This document shows, piece after piece, positions 6,332 to 9,769 of a stretch of DNA of 9,769 nt. Both the position numbers and the translations under genes were made by a program. Source of the DNA: JANMEX01 sp043744175 (GTDB taxonomy: Bacteria > Pseudomonadota > Alphaproteobacteria > Rhizobiales > Rhizobiaceae); assembly GCA_043744175.1 (NCBI GenBank), contig JAYTVD010000222.1, positions 1-9,769 of the forward strand, read 5' to 3'. The notes below the pieces were generated by a model. The model was given only the letters and a program-made list of their open reading frames with translations, was not told the origin of the DNA and made no database searches. How positions within the stretch are numbered: position 1 is the first letter of the stretch; each line of letters opens with the position of its first letter.

Positions 6332-6369
6332 ATTGGCCAGATGGCAATGTGATGCCGTCGTGCCATAAT
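6332..6369 (+). promoter_or_regulatory. LysR-box-like site and candidate promoter for the iron-sulfur protein gene
   Basis: ATTG (6332-6335) and CAAT (6345-6348) form an interrupted palindrome with a 9-base centre that contains the T-N11-A spacing of LysR-type sites. It overlaps a possible -35, ATGGCA (6341-6346), which stands 17 bases before CATAAT (6364-6369, five of six matches to the -10 consensus). Transcription would start about 16 bases before the GTG start at 6392. If both are real, the iron-sulfur gene has its own regulated promoter rather than depending on MttB read-through. Confidence 0.25.
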
Positions 6370-6391
6370 TCTTTGAAAGGAAAATCTCACT

Positions 6392-7081
6392 GTGGTGTTC
6401 CTTGCAAATCTGAAAACTGCGCTAGCCGCACATGGCCTGAACGTAGTGACATCTCTTTCGGAACAGGGCAAAACCATCATTTTGATCGGTCATGCTGGTT
6501 CGAGCATCTGGCCGCACTTCTCGAGCTGGCTTCGTGCGCAATCCGTATCACTTCCGCATGATCTCCGTTCGCGCGGCGTATCATCTTCGAGCGGTTTCCG
6601 AGCGCTTTCTGATCCACTAGATACATGGTCCAAGAAGGTCATTGGGGCCGTAGCAGTCACATTTGGCGGGCAAGCGGTTTTTCCCTCGGATCTACCTTAT
6701 TTGCCGTTTCAACAATGGATTATGGCCGCCACGGGTATGAAGCCTTCGCCGTTGGGAATTCTCACTCATTCAACCTATGGCCTGTGGCATGCCTATCGTG
6801 GGGCGCTGATTTTTGATGATTTGACGTTGAGTCAGCCCGTTGAAAAGTTGAGTCACCCTTGTGATACTTGCGTGGAAAAACCGTGCCTAAGTGCTTGTCC
6901 TGTCAACGCTTTTTCGCTCGAAGGCTATGCTGTTGACCATTGCCGTGAGCATATCAAATCAACCGAAGGTGAGGTGTGCAAGGAAGGCGGCTGCTTGGCT
7001 CGGCGCGCATGTCCGGTCGGTCAGGCATTTGAATATAACCCTGAGCAAATGCAGTTTCATATGTCTGCTTTTGCAAAATAA
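6392..7081 (+). CDS. 4Fe-4S dicluster protein, distantly QueG-like
   Basis: A 229-residue protein with eight cysteines in its C-terminal third: CDTCVEKPCLSACPVNAF (Cys157, 160, 165, 169) and a second set Cys184, 196, 201, 207 ending in RRACPVG. This looks like two four-cysteine clusters of the bacterial ferredoxin kind, with an N-terminal 150 residues that lacks motifs I can name. The layout recalls the C-terminal half of epoxyqueuosine reductase (QueG), but the protein is much shorter than QueG, so I do not call it that. The start is GTG 6392, with AAGGA 10 bases upstream; a second GTG follows directly. It lies 188 bases after the MttB-family gene on the same strand and 82 bases before the sigma gene. 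A role in keeping the corrinoid cobalt reduced is possible from context only; it may equally be unrelated. Confidence 0.8.
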   Translation: MVFLANLKTALAAHGLNVVTSLSEQGKTIILIGHAGSSIWPHFSSWLRAQSVSLPHDLRSRGVSSSSGFRALSDPLDTWSKKVIGAVAVTFGGQAVFPSDLPYLPFQQWIMAATGMKPSPLGILTHSTYGLWHAYRGALIFDDLTLSQPVEKLSHPCDTCVEKPCLSACPVNAFSLEGYAVDHCREHIKSTEGEVCKEGGCLARRACPVGQAFEYNPEQMQFHMSAFAK

Positions 7082-7087
7082 TTTTGC
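7073..7087. promoter_or_regulatory. Perfect 15-bp palindrome GCAAAATAATTTTGC
   Basis: GCAAAAT and ATTTTGC are exact reverse complements around one A. The site spans the stop codon of the iron-sulfur protein gene and ends 8 bases before the -35 core of the sigma-gene promoter. It is too AT-rich to be a strong terminator, and its position suits a regulator of the downstream promoter. Confidence 0.25.
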
Positions 7088-7092
7088 TCGCT

Positions 7093-7123
7093 ACCAAAGG
7101 AATGCCACAGTCCATCCGTCTTA
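7093..7123 (+). promoter_or_regulatory. ECF-type promoter upstream of the sigma factor gene (copy 1)
   Basis: ACCAAAGGAATG (7093-7104), then 12 bases, then CGTCTTA (7117-7123). The GGAA-type -35 and CGTC-type -10 are the usual form of promoters read by ECF sigma factors. The distance to the sigma-gene ATG at 7164 is 40 bases, compatible with autoregulation. The same boxes with identical spacing recur at 7847-7877. Between these two places the intervening 12 bases agree at only three positions, so the boxes, not the whole stretch, are conserved. Confidence 0.7.
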
Positions 7124-7163
7124 AGGTCAATGGAGTGGTGTTGCGCGCTGGGACGGATTACAG

Positions 7164-7715
7164 ATGGATGCTGTTAACAGCCTGTTTTTGTTGGATGATT
7201 CCTCGCTGGTACGCAAATGCCAGGGTGGAGACAGGCAGGCATTTGCCGCATTAGTGGAGCGTCATTACGCGCTAGTGCATGGCTGCACCTATCGCCGCGT
7301 CGGCAACCGTGCCGATGCCGAGGACATTGCCCAAGAGGTGATGATAAAGCTGGCCAGCGCCTTGCAAACCTTACGCGAGCCAGCGGCGCTGCGCGGGTTT
7401 TTGCTGCGGCTTTCTATCAATGCGGTGACGGACTTTTTTCGCAAAAGGACAAGTGAAAACAAAGGCTTGGCCAGCTATTTTGTTGATCCAACCTCGCAAC
7501 CACTATCCGAAACTGAGGACCATAACGCGACGCTTTGGGTTGCGGTTCGCAAATTGCCGGACAAGCAATGCAATGCGGTTTTACTAGTTTATGGTGATGG
7601 TGCCACCCACCGCGAGGCGGCGGAAGCGCTTGGCTGCGCTGAAGCCACGATTTCTTTCCACGTTCACGAGGCGCGCAAGCGACTGAAAATACTACTGAAG
7701 GAGGACGCGCAATGA
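7164..7715 (+). CDS. ECF-family RNA polymerase sigma factor
   Basis: A 183-residue sigma70-family protein with only regions 2 and 4, the ECF layout. Region 2 covers about residues 25-95, with RVGNRADAEDIAQEVMIKL (45-63) as the core-binding and -10 recognition helix area. Region 4 covers about 124-178, with LPDKQCNAVLLVYGDGATHREAAEALGC and the recognition helix near ATISFHVHEARKRL (161-174). No anti-sigma zinc-binding or extra C-terminal domain is attached. ATG 7164 is the only usable start, because an in-frame stop lies at 7122-7124 and no alternative start codon follows it. It is preceded by an ECF-type promoter, so it probably activates itself. Its stop overlaps the start of the VWA gene by 4 bases (ATGA), meaning translational coupling and suggesting that the VWA protein controls it or is its main target. 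Confidence 0.93.
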   Translation: MDAVNSLFLLDDSSLVRKCQGGDRQAFAALVERHYALVHGCTYRRVGNRADAEDIAQEVMIKLASALQTLREPAALRGFLLRLSINAVTDFFRKRTSENKGLASYFVDPTSQPLSETEDHNATLWVAVRKLPDKQCNAVLLVYGDGATHREAAEALGCAEATISFHVHEARKRLKILLKEDAQ

Positions 7716-9769
7716 GCGACCCCGAATTTGATTTGAATGATTTGTCCAAACTATCCGTCCCGCAGCCGCGCCCCGTCGCGATTGATGCTGCCAAGCGTGC
7801 GGCGCTGCAAGCCTTTGATAGTGTTCATAAAAATTCTTTTGAAACAACCAAAGGAATGGCTTCCCCATCCCGTCTTAGTCGTATCGCAACCACAATATGG
7901 AGCTTTACGATGAACACAAGACTTCTCTCTGGAACTGCCCTCGCCACGCTTTTGATCGCGCCCATCGCAGGGATTACTGCCTATCAATTGATGCAAAACC
8001 GGAATGCAACGCCGATGCTAATAGGTGATGCAGGGCTTAAAAAGGAGACATTTACTAACCAACTGGACGACAACAAGATAGTTGCTGTGCCAACGGCAGA
8101 GCCTGCCAAGCCTGCAACACCTGCCAGAAAAAGGGATGATGGCACGGACGCCGCGAAGGCTAAATCCGAAATGGATTCAATGGCTTCCACTGATGTACTG
8201 GTTGAATCTGCTCCATTGAATGGCGGCGCGGTGAAATTGGCTGACAATAAAATGATGGACGAGCCCGCAGCCGCGGCTCCTGCTGTGGAGGCATTTGGTC
8301 GGATGGCTGGGGCTGACCAAGCCGTCGGTCTCGCTGCGCCCGAAGCGGTGATGGCGCCAGCGCCAATGCCGGAAGCGCCGATGGTTGAGCGTGAAAACCG
8401 CGATAAGTTTCCGGAAGCGAAGTCCAATAGTGTTGTTGCGGTGGCTACCCAGCCGGTTTCAACATTCTCTGTCGATGTGGATACTTCCGGCTATTCGTCC
8501 TTGCGCAGCCAGCTAAATCAAGGTGTTTTGCCTGTCCACGATGCCGTGCGCATCGAAGAAATGGTCAATTATTTCCCTTATGCCTATGCCGGACCTGAAA
8601 AAGCCGAGGATGCTTTCAAAGCCAATGTGACCGTTACGCCAACGCCTTGGAACCAAAATACTAAGCTGTTGCACATTGGAATAAAGGGCTATGATTTGTC
8701 TGTTGTGGAGCAAAAGGCGGCGAACCTCGTGTTCCTGCTGGATGTTTCCGGCTCGATGGATGAGTCTGATAAATTGCCGCTTTTGAAGGCTTCGTTCCGC
8801 CTTTTGGTAAACAAGTTGAAGCCGTCTGATACTGTTTCCATTGTCACCTATGCCGGTGATGCAGGAATCGTGCTTGAACCCACTAAAGCATCGGACAAAG
8901 CCAAGATATTGAATGCTATAGATAATCTTCAGCCCGGTGGCTCCACTGCCGGAGAGGCGGGTATCAATGCAGCTTATAAATTGGCAGAGCAGGCATTCGT
9001 CAAAGACGGGGTCAACCGCATCATGCTGGCTACCGATGGCGACTTTAATGTTGGCGCAGCCAGTGATCAAGACCTTAAGAAGTTGGTAGAAGATAAGCGC
9101 AAATCAGGCGTGTTCCTGTCTGTCCTGGGTTTTGGGCACGGCAACTATCAAGATGGCTTGATGCAGACGCTGGCACAAAACGGCAATGGAGTTGCCGCTT
9201 ATATAGATACACTTTCGGAAGCCGAAAAGGTTCTGGTGCAGGAAGCGACTGCGTCCCTCTTTACCATCGCCAAGGATGTGAAAATCCAAGTTGAGTTCAA
9301 TCCCGCAACAGTTTCTGAATATCGCCTTATTGGCTACGAAACACGGCATTTGAACAATGAAGACTTCAACAATGATCGCGTTGATGCTGGCGATATTGGC
9401 TCAGGTCATACTGTGACAGCCATATATGAAATGACTCCAAAGGGTGCTTCGGGTCAGACCAATGATCCGCTGCGTTATGGTAAGGAAGCAGCAAAGCCTG
9501 CTGTGGTGGATGACGGCGAATACGCCTTTGTGAAAATTCGCTACAAGTTGCCAAGTGAGGCAACCAGCCGCTTGGTTACGCAACCGGTGACAGAGTCTAA
9601 TGAAGTCAAAGATATCGCCGCAGCGCCTGAAGATGTGCGCTTTGGTATTGCGGTCTCCGCCTTCGGCCAAAAGCTGCGGGATGAGGATGCAACGGCACAC
9701 TATCCGCTGGCTGACATAGAAACGCTCGCCGTTTCTGGCAAAGGTACAGATGCTTTTGGTTATCGCGGT
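7712..9769 (+). CDS. Membrane-anchored von Willebrand factor A protein, YfbK-like, 3' end cut by window edge
   Basis: The frame is open for 686 codons to the right edge with no stop. Residues 1-66 form a hydrophilic N-terminal segment without cysteines; about 70-93 is a single membrane span or uncleaved signal anchor; about 95-245 is a low-complexity Ala/Pro/Met/Glu linker. Then come the von Willebrand N-terminal domain of this family (about 250-335, from FSVDVDTSGYSSLR), the VWA domain (about 338-500), and the start of the YfbK-type C-terminal domain DUF3520 (about 512 on). The VWA metal site is complete: DVSGS at 344-348, Thr412 and Asp442 in TDGD. The start at 7712 overlaps the sigma-gene stop; a second credible start is ATG 7910 (residue 67), behind its own ECF-type promoter. 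The bulk should be periplasmic. Ligand unknown; the cytoplasmic segment may act on the sigma factor. Confidence 0.9.
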   Translation, partial: MSDPEFDLNDLSKLSVPQPRPVAIDAAKRAALQAFDSVHKNSFETTKGMASPSRLSRIATTIWSFTMNTRLLSGTALATLLIAPIAGITAYQLMQNRNATPMLIGDAGLKKETFTNQLDDNKIVAVPTAEPAKPATPARKRDDGTDAAKAKSEMDSMASTDVLVESAPLNGGAVKLADNKMMDEPAAAAPAVEAFGRMAGADQAVGLAAPEAVMAPAPMPEAPMVERENRDKFPEAKSNSVVAVATQPVSTFSVDVDTSGYSSLRSQLNQGVLPVHDAVRIEEMVNYFPYAYAGPEKAEDAFKANVTVTPTPWNQNTKLLHIGIKGYDLSVVEQKAANLVFLLDVSGSMDESDKLPLLKASFRLLVNKLKPSDTVSIVTYAGDAGIVLEPTKASDKAKILNAIDNLQPGGSTAGEAGINAAYKLAEQAFVKDGVNRIMLATDGDFNVGAASDQDLKKLVEDKRKSGVFLSVLGFGHGNYQDGLMQTLAQNGNGVAAYIDTLSEAEKVLVQEATASLFTIAKDVKIQVEFNPATVSEYRLIGYETRHLNNEDFNNDRVDAGDIGSGHTVTAIYEMTPKGASGQTNDPLRYGKEAAKPAVVDDGEYAFVKIRYKLPSEATSRLVTQPVTESNEVKDIAAAPEDVRFGIAVSAFGQKLRDEDATAHYPLADIETLAVSGKGTDAFGYRG
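7847..7877 (+). promoter_or_regulatory. ECF-type promoter inside the VWA coding sequence (copy 2)
   Basis: ACCAAAGGAATG (7847-7858), 12 bases, then CGTCTTA (7871-7877): the same 12-base and 7-base boxes at the same spacing as the copy upstream of the sigma gene. It falls within codons 46-56 of the VWA gene. Transcription would begin near 7884, about 26 bases before the in-frame ATG at 7910, which has a good ribosome binding site. Because the DNA is also coding (T-K-G-M-A-S-P-S-R-L), protein conservation is an alternative reason for the box at this place. Confidence 0.55.
7899..7912 (+). promoter_or_regulatory. Internal ribosome binding site and alternative start of the VWA gene
   Basis: GGAG (7899-7902) is followed after 7 bases by an in-frame ATG (7910-7912). 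Translation from it gives MNTRLLSGTALATLLIAPIAG, a basic N-end and hydrophobic core like a signal peptide or anchor, removing the 66-residue cytoplasmic segment. Spacing is better than for many annotated starts in this window. Confidence 0.5.

Noticed and set aside
6271..6480. A 69-codon minus-strand frame across the MttB-iron-sulfur spacer.
   Set aside because: Most of its N-terminal part lies opposite the start of the iron-sulfur protein gene, composition is not protein-like, and no ribosome binding site supports either possible start.
7114..7158. Inverted repeat ATCCGTC (7114-7120) and GACGGAT (7152-7158) flanking the sigma-gene leader.
   Set aside because: The arms are 31 bases apart and one overlaps the ECF -10 box, so pairing is more likely incidental; kept only as a note.
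7417..8427. Minus-strand open frames opposite the sigma and VWA genes.
   Set aside because: Both plus-strand genes show full family signatures over these stretches, and the antisense products are low-complexity Ser/Ala-rich shadows.

Overview
The window looks like chromosomal DNA of an alphaproteobacterium, probably Hyphomicrobiales (Rhizobiales)-like. The support is the gene families: an ExoD-family membrane protein, an entericidin-type small lipoprotein, an aerobic-type MttB/corrinoid-protein/MTHFR cluster, and an ECF sigma factor overlapping a YfbK-like von Willebrand protein. Base composition is moderate and even. I see no transposase, integrase, tRNA, rRNA or CRISPR array. The assignment to an order is inference.

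Region 1 (1-6203) is a one-carbon demethylation module built on a divergent core. On the plus strand is a non-pyrrolysine MttB-superfamily methyltransferase (4620-6203). Facing away from it on the minus strand is the cognate-type corrinoid protein (3679-4377), followed by a DUF1638 protein (2777-3397), an ExoD-family protein (2045-2677), a small PF13769 'virulence factor' protein (1615-1914), a cysteine-rich MetV-like protein (1059-1622) and a MetF-type methylenetetrahydrofolate reductase that runs off the left edge (1-1062). The last three genes overlap and are probably translationally coupled. The simplest reading is that MttB moves a methyl group from a methylated amine or betaine to the corrinoid protein, the methyl passes to tetrahydrofolate, and MetV/MetF oxidise methyl-THF to methylene-THF. 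No methylcobamide:THF methyltransferase and no ATP-dependent corrinoid activator is visible; they may lie left of the window or be replaced by unfamiliar proteins here. A 44-residue entericidin-like lipoprotein gene (3434-3568) lies on the opposite strand inside the minus-strand gene row, followed by a probable bidirectional terminator. The 242-bp divergent region (4378-4619) holds plausible promoters for both directions and a perfect 13-bp palindrome between the -35 and -10 of the leftward one.

Region 2 (6204-7081) has a 188-bp spacer with two hairpins and a LysR-box-like inverted repeat, then a 229-residue protein with two four-cysteine iron-sulfur motifs, distantly QueG-like. It may be an accessory redox protein for the corrinoid system, but that rests on adjacency only.

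Region 3 (7082-9769) holds an ECF sigma factor whose stop codon overlaps the start of a membrane-anchored VWA protein (ATGA), truncated by the right edge. The most striking observation in the window is that two ECF-type promoter sequences with identical boxes and identical spacing (ACCAAAGGAATG-N12-CGTCTTA) occur here: one upstream of the sigma gene, and one inside the coding sequence of the VWA gene. The internal copy is followed by a good ribosome binding site and an in-frame ATG that would yield a shorter VWA protein starting at its membrane anchor. This suggests an autoregulated sigma circuit producing two VWA isoforms, the longer carrying a 66-residue cytoplasmic segment that could be the anti-sigma or sensor arm.
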